Part shown: positions 6,230 through 13,216 of the stretch, piece by piece
How positions within the stretch are numbered: position 1 is the stretch's first letter
Layout of the letters: every line of letters starts with the position of its first letter
Assembly: GCA_034437895.1 (NCBI GenBank)
Contig: DAOTTO010000415.1
Span: 1 to 14,258 of the forward strand
Origin: JANRLJ01 sp034437895
Lineage (GTDB): Bacteria > Chloroflexota > Anaerolineae > Aggregatilineales > Phototrophicaceae
Direction: 5' to 3'
Length of the DNA: 14,258 nt
The notes under the pieces: model-generated
Databases searched by the model: none
What the model was told of the DNA's origin: nothing
What the model saw: the letters and a program-made list of their open reading frames with translations, nothing else
Program-made: the position numbers and the translations under genes

Positions 6230-6307
6230 TTGAACCACCAAGAATACCAAGAATTTAAACTTAAATCCCTGTGTCCTCCGTGTCGTCGCTGCACTTAGGT
6301 GGTTCAA
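6230..6307. repeat. 78-bp element with 10-bp perfect terminal inverted repeats
   Basis: TTGAACCACC (6230-6239) and GGTGGTTCAA (6298-6307) are perfect inverted repeats. The interior, CAAGAATACCAAGAATTT and following bases, recurs at 10349-10366, and the tail has CTGTGTCCTCCGTG. It resembles the widespread environmental 'ACCACGAAGAACACGAAG' class of intergenic repeats. It lies just upstream of a truncated AraC gene and may have taken part in that truncation. Confidence 0.7.
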
Positions 6308-6338
6308 TTTTTTCGCATTATTTTCGTGGGTTTATTTG

Positions 6339-6440
6339 AAGATACAGTTAGTTGGATTCTATGACCAAAGCCACTTCTTACGCCATTTCAAGCGCTTTTA
6401 TGGGGTGTCACCCAAGCAGATGCTCTTACCTCACGATTGA
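6339..6440 (+). pseudogene. C-terminal remnant of an AraC-family regulator
   Basis: Reading the frame of 6354-6440 gives GFYDQSHFLRHFKRFYGVSP, then KQ, a few more residues and a TGA at 6438. This is the hallmark second helix-turn-helix of AraC/XylS regulators (G-F-x-D-Q-S-H-F-x-R-x-F-K-R-x-x-G-x-S-P). Nothing upstream encodes the rest of the DNA-binding domain or a ligand-binding domain: the frame runs into unrelated sequence and then the 78-bp repeat at 6230-6307. It is a gene fragment left by deletion, with no start codon of its own. I am fairly sure of the family because the motif is long and specific. Confidence 0.75.
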
Positions 6441-6560
6441 TGCAAGGGCGGGAGAGAGGCCGTTATCCCTAACAGACCCTCAACCGTGCGATACCCATGT
6501 ATAAATTTCTGTGGTATATTCGGGTCTCGATGTAAGTTATGTGCGGACACCAACTGATTC
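6441..6560 (+). promoter_or_regulatory. upstream region of the REC-histidine kinase, with extended -10
   Basis: TATATT at 6515-6520 is preceded by TGG (6512-6514), giving an extended -10 element (TGnTATATT) 41 nt before the kinase ATG at 6561. No -35 is convincing, as is usual for extended -10 promoters. I see nothing else in this stretch. Confidence 0.4.
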
Positions 6561-7829
6561 ATGAAGCCAACGATTCTCTATATTGAAGATGACCCTGCCA
6601 GCCGCCGCCTTGTACAGCGGGCGTTGAACTACGCAGGTTATGAAGTGATCGTCGCGGAGCGCGGCATTGTAGGGATTGATCTTGCGCGTAAACATCAGCC
6701 AGATTTGATTCTGACGGACATCAATTTGCCTGATTTAAGTGGACATGAAATTACGACGGCGCTTCGTGCCGACGAGCGCTTTCATAATACGCCGATTGTG
6801 GCGCTGACCGCACAGGGTTATGGTGTGCAGCACGATATGGCAATCGCCGCTGGCATTAATGGCTATTTGACGAAACCGCTGGATATTGAAAAACTCTCCG
6901 AGCAGGTGGCGTACTACCTTAACGGCGGGCAAGACATCATCGAGCCGGAGCGCTTAGTTGCGGCGAAGGCCAAATATACCAGTGAAATCGTCGCCCGGCT
7001 GGAAGCGCGAATCCGTGAATTAGAAGCAAGCAACGAAGCCCTGCACCGGCTTGATCGCATGAAAGAAACCTTTATTCAGCTTACCGCCCACGAACTGCGG
7101 ACACCCTTAACGCTCGTTTATGGCTACAGCCGCCTGCTGGAAGACCATCCGCCGCTTCGCGCTTTGATGCAGCATGACGATTTAGTTTCCACACTGCTGG
7201 AAGGCTTGGTCGATTCGATTGAACGGATGCACACCGTTATCGAAGAAATTCTGATTATCAGCCGCATCATGACTAAGCAAATTGATCTTTCGATTTCGCC
7301 GATTAATCTAGGCGTTATCGTCCAAAAAGTGCTGACGAACTTTGAAACCGCCTTGCAAGATCGTCGCATGAACATCCGTTTTGACCCGGCAGGTTGGCCT
7401 AGTAATATGCGGGCAGATGCCGATTTACTGCGGCTGGCGATCAGCAATTTAATCGGCAACGCCATCAAATATACGCCGGATTACGGCACCATTACCATTT
7501 GGGCGGAAGAAGAACCAGACAAAGTGCGCTTTTCCATACGTGATACGGGAATCGGCATAGATCGAGACGATCAAGTCAGTATCTTCGAGGAATTCCACAC
7601 CGTCAGCGATATTCGACTGCACAGCACCAGCAAAACCGCGTTTGGCGGCGGCGGAATGGGGTTGGGGCTGCCGATATGTAAAGGCATCATCCAAGCACAC
7701 GGCGGACAAATCCGCGTGGAAAGCGAGGGTTGTGACCCAGAGCGCTTACCCGGTAGTACCTTTATCGTCACCCTGCCATTGATTGCCCAACGTGCGCCGC
7801 GCCCTAGTACTAAACGCCTAAACCTCTAA
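6561..7829 (+). CDS. receiver-first hybrid histidine kinase
   Basis: This is a cytoplasmic 422-residue signalling protein. An N-terminal receiver domain (1-120) has the acidic pair Glu9/Asp10-Asp11, phospho-acceptor Asp53, Thr83 and Lys105. A coiled coil (about 140-170) leads to the DHp domain with the H-box FIQLTAHELRTPL (His177). The HATPase domain follows with the N-box (NLIGNAIKY, Asn296/Asn300), G1 (DTGIGI, 328-333) and G2 (GMGLGL, 365-370). All catalytic residues are present. There is no membrane segment and no PAS or GAF sensor, so input is most likely phosphorylation of its own receiver by another kinase, making it a relay or cross-talk node. No response regulator gene is adjacent. 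The stand-alone GAF protein about 3.5 kb upstream could be a partner, but nothing in the sequence ties them. Confidence 0.95.
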   Translation: MKPTILYIEDDPASRRLVQRALNYAGYEVIVAERGIVGIDLARKHQPDLILTDINLPDLSGHEITTALRADERFHNTPIVALTAQGYGVQHDMAIAAGINGYLTKPLDIEKLSEQVAYYLNGGQDIIEPERLVAAKAKYTSEIVARLEARIRELEASNEALHRLDRMKETFIQLTAHELRTPLTLVYGYSRLLEDHPPLRALMQHDDLVSTLLEGLVDSIERMHTVIEEILIISRIMTKQIDLSISPINLGVIVQKVLTNFETALQDRRMNIRFDPAGWPSNMRADADLLRLAISNLIGNAIKYTPDYGTITIWAEEEPDKVRFSIRDTGIGIDRDDQVSIFEEFHTVSDIRLHSTSKTAFGGGGMGLGLPICKGIIQAHGGQIRVESEGCDPERLPGSTFIVTLPLIAQRAPRPSTKRLNL

Positions 7830-7878
7830 AGAGACGTTTACATATCTAAATACTAAACCCATGTTACAATCTCGAAAG

Positions 7879-7899
7879 GTGTTATAGTGTATAAAACAC
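7879..7899 (+). promoter_or_regulatory. imperfect palindrome in the transporter promoter region
   Basis: GTGTTATA (7879-7886) is mirrored by TATAAAACAC (7890-7899) around GTG. TATAGT (7883-7888) and TATAAA (7890-7895) inside it are possible -10 boxes, with TTACAA (7864-7869) as a weak -35 at 13 or 20 nt. It could be an operator overlapping the promoter of the downstream transporter. Confidence 0.3.
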
Positions 7900-7921
7900 T
7901 TCTCAGAGAAAATGTAACCCG

Positions 7922-9082
7922 ATGCAGCGAAAATTTCCCCTCAGCGGCATCCTCGCCGCTTTCGCCACCCCTATACTGCTCGGCATGGCTCCGATTTTCG
8001 GCAAGCTGGCGATTCAAGCCGACGTAGACCCTTTTTCAGTTGCGGCGCTGCGAACTGTCATTGCCGTACTCTTATTATGGACGATCTATCTGCTCTTTTT
8101 TCGCCGCTTTATCTATATTTATCCAGCCGGGTTGATGGGCTGTATCGTCGTCGGCACCATCAACGGCATCGGCTCGTTGTTTTATTACAGCGGCCTCACG
8201 CACATGAATGCTTCGATGGCGCAATTGCTCAATGGGATGTATCTGCCGCTTGCCGTCCTACTTTCGAGTTCCGCCGGGCAAAAGGTGGATAAGCGTACTT
8301 TCTTTCGCGTACTGCTCGCGGTATGCGGTTTACTGATCGTGACGGGTTTTGGTGAACAGCGCACCGATTGGCTGGGCGTGGGCTTAATGCTTGGTAACGC
8401 GCTGATGTTCGCCGGGACGGTCATCCTGAGCCAATATGTCTTGTATGAAATGCCCGCGCCCACAGTGACACTTTACGTACTGAGTACGATGGCGGTGGTT
8501 GTTTCGATGGTGTGGATGACGGTGGGACAGCCGCTGCCCCAAGCGACGATGAATCAGGGGCTTGCGGCCATTTTTGCTCTTGCCGTGACGACAGCGCTCT
8601 CGCGTTTGGCGATGTTCGCAGGGGTCAAATTTATGGGCGGCATCCAAACAGCCGTGTTATCAATCACCGAAATTGGAGTGGCGCTGCTGCTGGCGGCGGT
8701 TATTTTGAATGATCGCCTCACCGGGGCGCAGTGGTTGGGCGTGGCAGTGCTGGCGGGGAGCATCTTATTGATCCGCCAGCGCGATTTGCTGCCGCGTGGT
8801 TTTAACCCGAATGCCCTTATCGTGGCGAATATGGCGAGCGTCCAGTTCCAGCGGATTGCCTTTCATCGCGCTTTTGGCACTAGCGATACCGATAACGAAT
8901 CCGGAACGATGGCGAACATCACCACGCAAGAACTCGCCCTCATCCAGCGTATGATGGGCGCGCAAACGGGACCGATAGACCCGTTCCCCATCGGTAAAGT
9001 CGGGATGGCGAATGCGACCAATCTCAAATTATTAACCGACACGTTGGAAAAGGCGCATCTTCAATCGGACGAGGTGTCTTGA
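7922..9082 (+). CDS. EamA/DMT-family transporter with long C-terminal tail
   Basis: This 386-residue inner-membrane protein has the two EamA repeats typical of the drug/metabolite transporter superfamily (about 10-143 and 150-285), with ten hydrophobic helices. Typical stretches are ATPILLGMAPIFGKLAI, NGIGSLFYYSGLTHMNASMAQLL and the second-repeat FAGVKFMGGIQTAVLSITEIGVALLLA..LNDRLTGAQWLGVAVLAGSILLI. Family members export or import amino acids, nucleosides, sugars or drugs; the substrate cannot be read here. Unusual is a hydrophilic tail of about 100 residues (286-386) after the last helix; most DMT proteins end shortly after it. The ribosome binding site is weak (AGAGAAA). The gene is probably monocistronic and convergent with the sugar kinase. 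Confidence 0.9.
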   Translation: MQRKFPLSGILAAFATPILLGMAPIFGKLAIQADVDPFSVAALRTVIAVLLLWTIYLLFFRRFIYIYPAGLMGCIVVGTINGIGSLFYYSGLTHMNASMAQLLNGMYLPLAVLLSSSAGQKVDKRTFFRVLLAVCGLLIVTGFGEQRTDWLGVGLMLGNALMFAGTVILSQYVLYEMPAPTVTLYVLSTMAVVVSMVWMTVGQPLPQATMNQGLAAIFALAVTTALSRLAMFAGVKFMGGIQTAVLSITEIGVALLLAAVILNDRLTGAQWLGVAVLAGSILLIRQRDLLPRGFNPNALIVANMASVQFQRIAFHRAFGTSDTDNESGTMANITTQELALIQRMMGAQTGPIDPFPIGKVGMANATNLKLLTDTLEKAHLQSDEVS

Positions 9083-9138
9083 AATATCTAGGTTTACCCA
9101 AGAATGCCGTAAAAGCCACTCGCAGGATACCCACATGC

Positions 9139-9260
9139 TTTGAACCACAAAATCACGCAGGACACTGAATTATCTCTCTTGATGATTTTTGCGCTTGCTC
9201 GGAAAATACTTCAATTTCTTTGCGAATCTTTGCGTTCTCCGCGTCTTTGCGTTACATCTT
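9139..9260. repeat. CTTTGCG-type intergenic repeat
   Basis: Between the convergent transporter and kinase genes, TTTGAACCACAAAATCACGC (from 9139) resembles the end of the 78-bp element, and 9217-9260 has three CTTTGCG units (CTTTGCGAATCTTTGCGTTC, then GTCTTTGCGTTAC). The same vocabulary occurs at 1-70 and 10281-10400. No ORF lies here and no clear terminator is seen. Confidence 0.5.
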
Positions 9261-9279
9261 CTCTTTTATTTGACACGCA

Positions 9280-10212
9280 TCAACACTTGGCGAATTGATC
9301 GACCTGCTCACGAGTCGGCAGCGCCGGAATCGCTCCGCGTTGAGTCGTCGTGATTGCGCCAACGGCATTGGCAAAACACAGGATTTTAGAAAGCTGCTGC
9401 ATGTAATCTTCGGAATGTTCCAAAATGCCGACTAAAAGCCCCGCGACAAACCCATCGCCTGCGCCTGTCGTATCCACCGCCTGCACAGTATACCCGGCAG
9501 AGCTGACCTCGCTTCCGTCAGGGAGATAGGCTGTCGCGCCGTTGGAACCGCGTGTGACGACAATGATCTGAATATTTTCCCGCCACAAGGGTTTGAGGTC
9601 GCCGCCTGTTAAAAATTCGAGTTCCTCATCGCTCACTTTGACAATCGTAGCGTAATCTAGGCCGACGAGCATTCCCATACGGGCAGCTTCGGCATCGCCC
9701 CACAGTGCCAAACGCAGATTCGGGTCATAGCTGACGATCAACCCGCGTTCATGGGCGGTCTGTGCGGCTTTGAGCGTGGCGGAACGGCTTGGCTCTCCGA
9801 TGAGGGTGATGCTGCCAAAGTGGAAAATCTTCGCGCCGTCCAATACATCAAGCGCCACATCCTCCGGCCTATACAGCATATCCGCGCTGGGATTGCGATA
9901 AAAGGAAAAACTGCGCTCGCCATTCGCGCCCAACGAGACAAACGCCAACGCGGTACGGGCTTCTGGACTAAAACGTAAACCGCGCACATCAACCCCTTCC
10001 GCGTTTAAAACTTCCGCAAGAAAATGCCCAAACGGGTCATCCCCGACCTGCCCCAAAAATGCGCTGTCATGTCCAAGCCTGGCAACTGCCACCGCAACAT
10101 TAGCCGGTGCGCCGCCGGGGGCTTTCTGGAAGCCGGAGGCATCCCCCACGCTCACGCCGGATTCCAGCGCGACAAAATCAATCAAAAGTTCGCCCATCGA
10201 AACAACAGTCAT
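9280..10212 (-). CDS. PfkB-family sugar kinase (fructokinase-like)
   Basis: This 310-residue cytoplasmic enzyme of the ribokinase/PfkB superfamily phosphorylates a sugar with ATP. The first signature (GGAPANVAVAVARLG, 33-47) and the second signature (DTTGAGDGFVAGLL, 247-260) with catalytic base Asp253 are intact. The N-terminal MGELLIDFV, the APGGAPANVA form and the SYDPNLRLALW segment (161-171) are most like bacterial fructokinases, but 2-keto-3-deoxygluconate or other sugar kinases share them, so the substrate is open. AAGGG (complement of 10220-10224) lies 7 nt before the ATG. No transporter or glycosidase is adjacent on this strand. It ends opposite the DMT transporter gene. Confidence 0.92.
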   Translation of the reverse strand: MTVVSMGELLIDFVALESGVSVGDASGFQKAPGGAPANVAVAVARLGHDSAFLGQVGDDPFGHFLAEVLNAEGVDVRGLRFSPEARTALAFVSLGANGERSFSFYRNPSADMLYRPEDVALDVLDGAKIFHFGSITLIGEPSRSATLKAAQTAHERGLIVSYDPNLRLALWGDAEAARMGMLVGLDYATIVKVSDEELEFLTGGDLKPLWRENIQIIVVTRGSNGATAYLPDGSEVSSAGYTVQAVDTTGAGDGFVAGLLVGILEHSEDYMQQLSKILCFANAVGAITTTQRGAIPALPTREQVDQFAKC

Positions 10213-10280
10213 TTTTCAGCCCTTAGTTTTAGATGTCGCCCTATTTTGTGGGCAAATGTTTTTGTTAAAGATAAAGGATT

Positions 10281-10400
10281 CAAGACCAAGACGCAAAGAA
10301 TCATGTGTCCTCAGTGAGTCCGCGAAAGTAATGCAAAAATTGGAACCGCCAAGAATACCAAGAATTTGAACTTAAATTCTCCGTGTTCTCCGCGGTTTAA
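10281..10400. repeat. intergenic repeat related to the 78-bp element
   Basis: From 10340, TTGGAACCGCCAAGAATACC and the following bases match the interior of the 6230-6307 element, including CAAGAATACCAAGAATTT and ACTTAAATYC, then CTCCGTGTTCTCCGCGGTT. Its ends pair only as AACCGC (10344-10349) and GCGGTT (10392-10397). Just before it, at 10289-10300, AGACGCAAAGAA is a CTTTGCG unit in reverse orientation. It fills the gap between the sugar kinase start and the antiporter remnant. Confidence 0.6.
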
Positions 10401-10493
10401 TATTTTCTGTTTTCTTTCGTGAACTTATTTTTGTGTCTTGCTGGTTCAAAATCAGTCTTTCCGGTTGATATGAATTTTGACGCAAGCCCTCTT

Positions 10494-10697
10494 CTATCTC
10501 TGGCGCAAACCCAAAATATTGGCGATATCGAGCGTCAGGATAACGCCATTATCCGGCAGCGTAAGATCACCCAGAATTGCTTCCGTTTCCTGATACAAGC
10601 CCGATTCTAAGTTATCGGGAACCGCCGAAATGAGGATGTGGGTACTGACTTCCTGCCCACACAGCAGCGCGATTGGTGCCGTTATGAGGATCGGCAC
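10494..10697 (-). pseudogene. C-terminal remnant of a PII-like signalling protein
   Basis: This minus-strand frame of up to 68 codons reads PILITAPIALLCGQEVSTHI, then LISAVPDNLESGLYQETEAI, then LGDLTLPDNGVILTLDIANI ending LGLRQR and stop. The last part matches the C-terminal half of PII-like ferredoxin-fold proteins (..vvgdl..p.nGvlftl.v..v.Gl). The N-terminal half is absent: the frame is bounded upstream by a TGA and then by antiporter sequence in another frame. The natural C terminus seems intact. It is probably the end of a gene or domain once downstream of, or fused to, the antiporter. The family call is moderate. Confidence 0.5.
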
Positions 10698-10698
10698 T

Positions 10699-10970
10699 CA
10701 CGCCCGTGACAGCCGCCGTGCGCCCCACTTTTGCCAAGCCGTTGAGGTCAATCTCTAACCCGGCAGAAAACATCAACAGCAGTACGCCAAGTTCGGCGAT
10801 TTCGGTAATTGTATGCTGGACACTTTCGCCATCAGGAAACACCGCCTCGACATGAACCAGATTGAGGATGGCTGCCCAAAGCGTGTACCGATATAGCCAA
10901 AGGTTTTGGCAAGCGTGATAAGCACCCCCAACGCAAGGAAGAATTGCATGACTTCACTCATTGGCTTCAC
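10699..10970 (-). pseudogene. decayed N-terminal fragment of a CPA2 cation/proton antiporter
   Basis: The first part, MSEVMQFFLALGVLITLAKT followed by FGYIGTRFGQP (about 10961-10869), is the start of Kef/NapA-type Na+(K+)/H+ antiporters. In a different frame the next part reads ILNLVHVEAVFPDGESVQHT, then ITEIAELGVLLLMFSAGLEI and DLNGLAKVGRTAAVTGV, the following helix of the same family. About 15 residues that normally link them (the GELLAG..LGP helix) are missing, so a short out-of-frame deletion lies near 10869. After AAVTGV the remaining ~300 residues of a normal antiporter are absent and the PII-like remnant begins. At the N terminus ATGAGTGAAG occurs twice, 13 nt apart. It cannot make a working transporter. 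Confidence 0.75.
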
Positions 10971-11403
10971 TCATTTTCAAACGCGATCAAACCGATGAAA
11001 GCAGTCTAGCAAAGCAAATGTCTGCATGGAAGGGAAATCGCCCCGCTGAAGTCTCCATTTGCCGAGGATCTATAACGTTTTGCTGACGAATTTTTAACAA
11101 GGTTGCCTATAGGCAAGGCGATGTTCTCATCTTATACTATGGAGCGTGACACATAGGAAAAATCCGTATCAAAATAAACCATCAAGTTATGCGACTTTGC
11201 GCTGAAAATAGATGGCGACTTCCTCTAAAAGCCCGACGCAACGCGCCGAATTCGCTCATCAACGCATCCCCAAATGACAATCGCTTAATAAATAAAATAC
11301 GACATCATAAGTATCACCTATAAACACGACCATTGCCTTAATCCATAAGGCATAACCTGACTTGATAAAAAGTTGCTAGAGAAAGGCCAGAGCAACTGCG
11401 CCC
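10971..11403. promoter_or_regulatory. 433-nt gene-free region upstream of the four-helix membrane protein
   Basis: It holds a perfect 14-bp palindrome, TTGCCTATAGGCAA (11103-11116), 17 nt before TATACT (11133-11138), a possible -10. Nearer the gene are the hairpins TGCCTTA/TAAGGCA (11333-11339 with 11345-11351, loop ATCCA) and AGTTGC/GCAACT (11370-11375 with 11391-11396). The purine stretch GAGAAAGG lies in the loop of the second hairpin, 18 nt from the ATG, which is too far for a normal ribosome binding site. I see no supported gene here. Confidence 0.4.
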
Positions 11404-13077
11404 ATGAATATCGACCCCAAATACCTAGAGATGTCCTTTGAGACAACAGGCATCCGCGACTCGCAAAAACGCCTGAAAGTTTTGATTGCCGAGACAGCGG
11501 TCACGCCTTTAGAGCAGTATCAACAAGCGCTCAACAAAAATTTTGATCTCGTTGATGAAATTGTCCGTAAGCGTGTTGCTAACGTCATCGCCTACTGGTG
11601 CCAGCACAAGCATGTCCCCGTCAGCCCATCACTGCAAGATATGATGAGTGAGATCACCAATGCGACAAAAAATGACATCATGTTGGAGACGTTTTACCTT
11701 AGCGAAGTCAAATCCGCGATGTATACCTTGGGACCAACCCTCCACATCACTGTGCCAGATGACTACATGCCCAAAACGGACGAACTCGAATTTGCGCTGC
11801 TCGAACTAGAGGAGAAAAATATCCGCGTTGGTGTATCGCCCTTTGCCCAGCATAAAGAGAAAAACAACTTCAGGGCGTTCAGAAAACAGGAAGAAACCGA
11901 ATTTGATGAGGATGATTTTGCAGAATATGAAGACTACGCAGAAGCCGAAGCGCCTGAACCTATGGTAGAAATGGTGACACTGAATGACCGACTCGAAAAA
12001 GCGGCCAGCCAAAACCGTCCCGAAAGAGCTATCGTAGCAGCGCAATCTTCCACGCTCAAAGACTCGTCGCAAGCCAATATCGAAATCCAGAATAACGTCC
12101 TGAGTCTTTCCGGCGAAGAAGCGTGGAATTTGATCTATGGGCTAATCGGCTACACCAGCCCTTATGTGCAGCAAACTATGCTCCCGCGCTGGCAGCAAAA
12201 CCCGATTTTCTTCGAGGAAGATCGCCGTTTTCTCTATGGCTTGTTCATTGATACCATCCGTAATGCGGCAGGTATTCCGCATATTTCCGGTAGCTTTGTA
12301 TTTTCGGATCGGCGCATCTCGCTTGACCAATTGTGGACACATTATTTCTCGGATTTATCGCAGAAAATCGCTCCACAGTTGGCGGCAGCCCGGCTGAATA
12401 ATGCCGCTAATGATCCTTGGCATAAAAAGCTCCGTCAGTCCATTGCCGCCGAACTCAAAAATACGTCAGTTGTTTGGCTGTTGGCGCTCACGATTGCCCT
12501 CATTTTCGATGGACTAACGACGTTTATCTCGCTCGATCAAACCCCGATGGAAGGGTCGATTGTCGTCATTTTCAGTGTACTGATTACGGCCTTGTTCCAA
12601 ATTGCCGATCAGTTGGTCATCAATTATCGCCAGCGTGAATTTGAAGCCGAAGCGGTGGCGGCTAAATATAAAGCACAAACGCAGCGCCTCATCAAAGCCA
12701 TTCAGGAATTGAGCGCCAACAGTGATTCTTATGTACAGTTGAGCATGGATAAATCCAAAGCACATGCCGATTGGAAGGCCGCCGAGGACAGCCGGAAGAT
12801 GGCGCGGCGCGGCTGTTTTTGGTCGGGGCGGATAGCCGACATCAACATTCTCGTCACGGCTTACGGTTTTGCCTATCTGTTTCTGAATTCGGAAGAACCA
12901 ATGGCGGCGATCTTCCAGCAGTTTGATATTATCTTCGTCAAGCGGACGTGGGAAGGCGTTGACCTGTGGGTATTTCTGATGGTGGCGCTGGCGATAACGA
13001 TCTCTTTTGTCGTGAACACCGCGCAGCGCACGGAAATTCTCGGCTGGTCAATGCGGCGGATGAAGCGCGAGGGCTGA
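11404..13077 (+). CDS. four-helix membrane protein of unknown function
   Basis: This 557-residue protein is not a family I recognise. Residues 1-150 are soluble and mostly helical. An acidic, low-complexity stretch (163-190: EETEFDEDDFAEYEDYAEAE and following) leads to a second soluble part (227-350) with aromatic-rich segments such as EEAWNLIYGLIGYTSPYVQQ and FFEEDRRFLYGLFIDTIRN. Four hydrophobic helices follow at about 355-377, 385-407, 477-496 and 519-538. A charged coiled coil (410-465) sits between helices 2 and 3, and a basic end (RRMKREG) completes the protein. With an even number of helices, both ends should be on the same side, and the positive residues after helices 2 and 4 place them in the cytoplasm. 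The ATG at 11404 lacks a good ribosome binding site; the ATG at 11431 is an alternative that loses 9 residues. The gene stands alone. Confidence 0.8.
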   Translation: MNIDPKYLEMSFETTGIRDSQKRLKVLIAETAVTPLEQYQQALNKNFDLVDEIVRKRVANVIAYWCQHKHVPVSPSLQDMMSEITNATKNDIMLETFYLSEVKSAMYTLGPTLHITVPDDYMPKTDELEFALLELEEKNIRVGVSPFAQHKEKNNFRAFRKQEETEFDEDDFAEYEDYAEAEAPEPMVEMVTLNDRLEKAASQNRPERAIVAAQSSTLKDSSQANIEIQNNVLSLSGEEAWNLIYGLIGYTSPYVQQTMLPRWQQNPIFFEEDRRFLYGLFIDTIRNAAGIPHISGSFVFSDRRISLDQLWTHYFSDLSQKIAPQLAAARLNNAANDPWHKKLRQSIAAELKNTSVVWLLALTIALIFDGLTTFISLDQTPMEGSIVVIFSVLITALFQIADQLVINYRQREFEAEAVAAKYKAQTQRLIKAIQELSANSDSYVQLSMDKSKAHADWKAAEDSRKMARRGCFWSGRIADINILVTAYGFAYLFLNSEEPMAAIFQQFDIIFVKRTWEGVDLWVFLMVALAITISFVVNTAQRTEILGWSMRRMKREG

Positions 13078-13135
13078 GGCTGTTCGTTACCGTGTGTACG
13101 TCGCTGGGAGTGACACATAGGACGTTGGGAGTAAA

Positions 13136-13177
13136 AACGTAGGAGCCGGGAACGACACACAGATCGTTCCCTACGTT
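13136..13177. terminator. long hairpin after the four-helix membrane protein
   Basis: GGGAACGA (13148-13155) pairs perfectly with TCGTTCCC (13164-13171), and the flanking AACGTA (13136-13141) pairs with TACGTT (13172-13177) around a 6-nt bulge. No T-run follows on the plus strand. Upstream, related blocks GGGAGTGACACATAGGACGTT (from 13107) and GGGAGTAAAAACGTAGG (from 13127) make a small degenerate direct-repeat array with the hairpin arm. Confidence 0.5.
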
Positions 13178-13180
13178 CAG

Positions 13181-13205
13181 CAAAATAGACGCTCTAAATG
13201 CGTCT
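13181..13205 (-). terminator. terminator of the F420-type oxidoreductase gene
   Basis: On the minus strand AGACGC, a 7-nt loop and GCGTCT (13200-13205 with 13187-13192) are followed by ATTTTG. The stem is short but the position, 12-30 nt after the stop codon, and the T-run fit an intrinsic terminator. Confidence 0.5.
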
Positions 13206-13216
13206 TCTGGCTAGAC

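Noticed and set aside
6101..6298. A 65-codon plus-strand open frame in the intergenic region
   Set aside because: It runs through the two-hairpin element and the 78-bp repeat, has no ribosome binding site, and its composition follows the repeats.
11210..11275. Minus-strand peptide-like stretch (..CVGLLEEVAIYFQRKVA, stop)
   Set aside because: It has protein-like composition and could be another gene remnant, but it is under 25 codons, stops lie just upstream, and no family motif is visible.
13136..13205. Clustered hairpins as a possible tRNA or small RNA
   Set aside because: No cloverleaf, CCA end or TTCGANTC-type T-loop; the structures fit transcription ends between convergent genes better.
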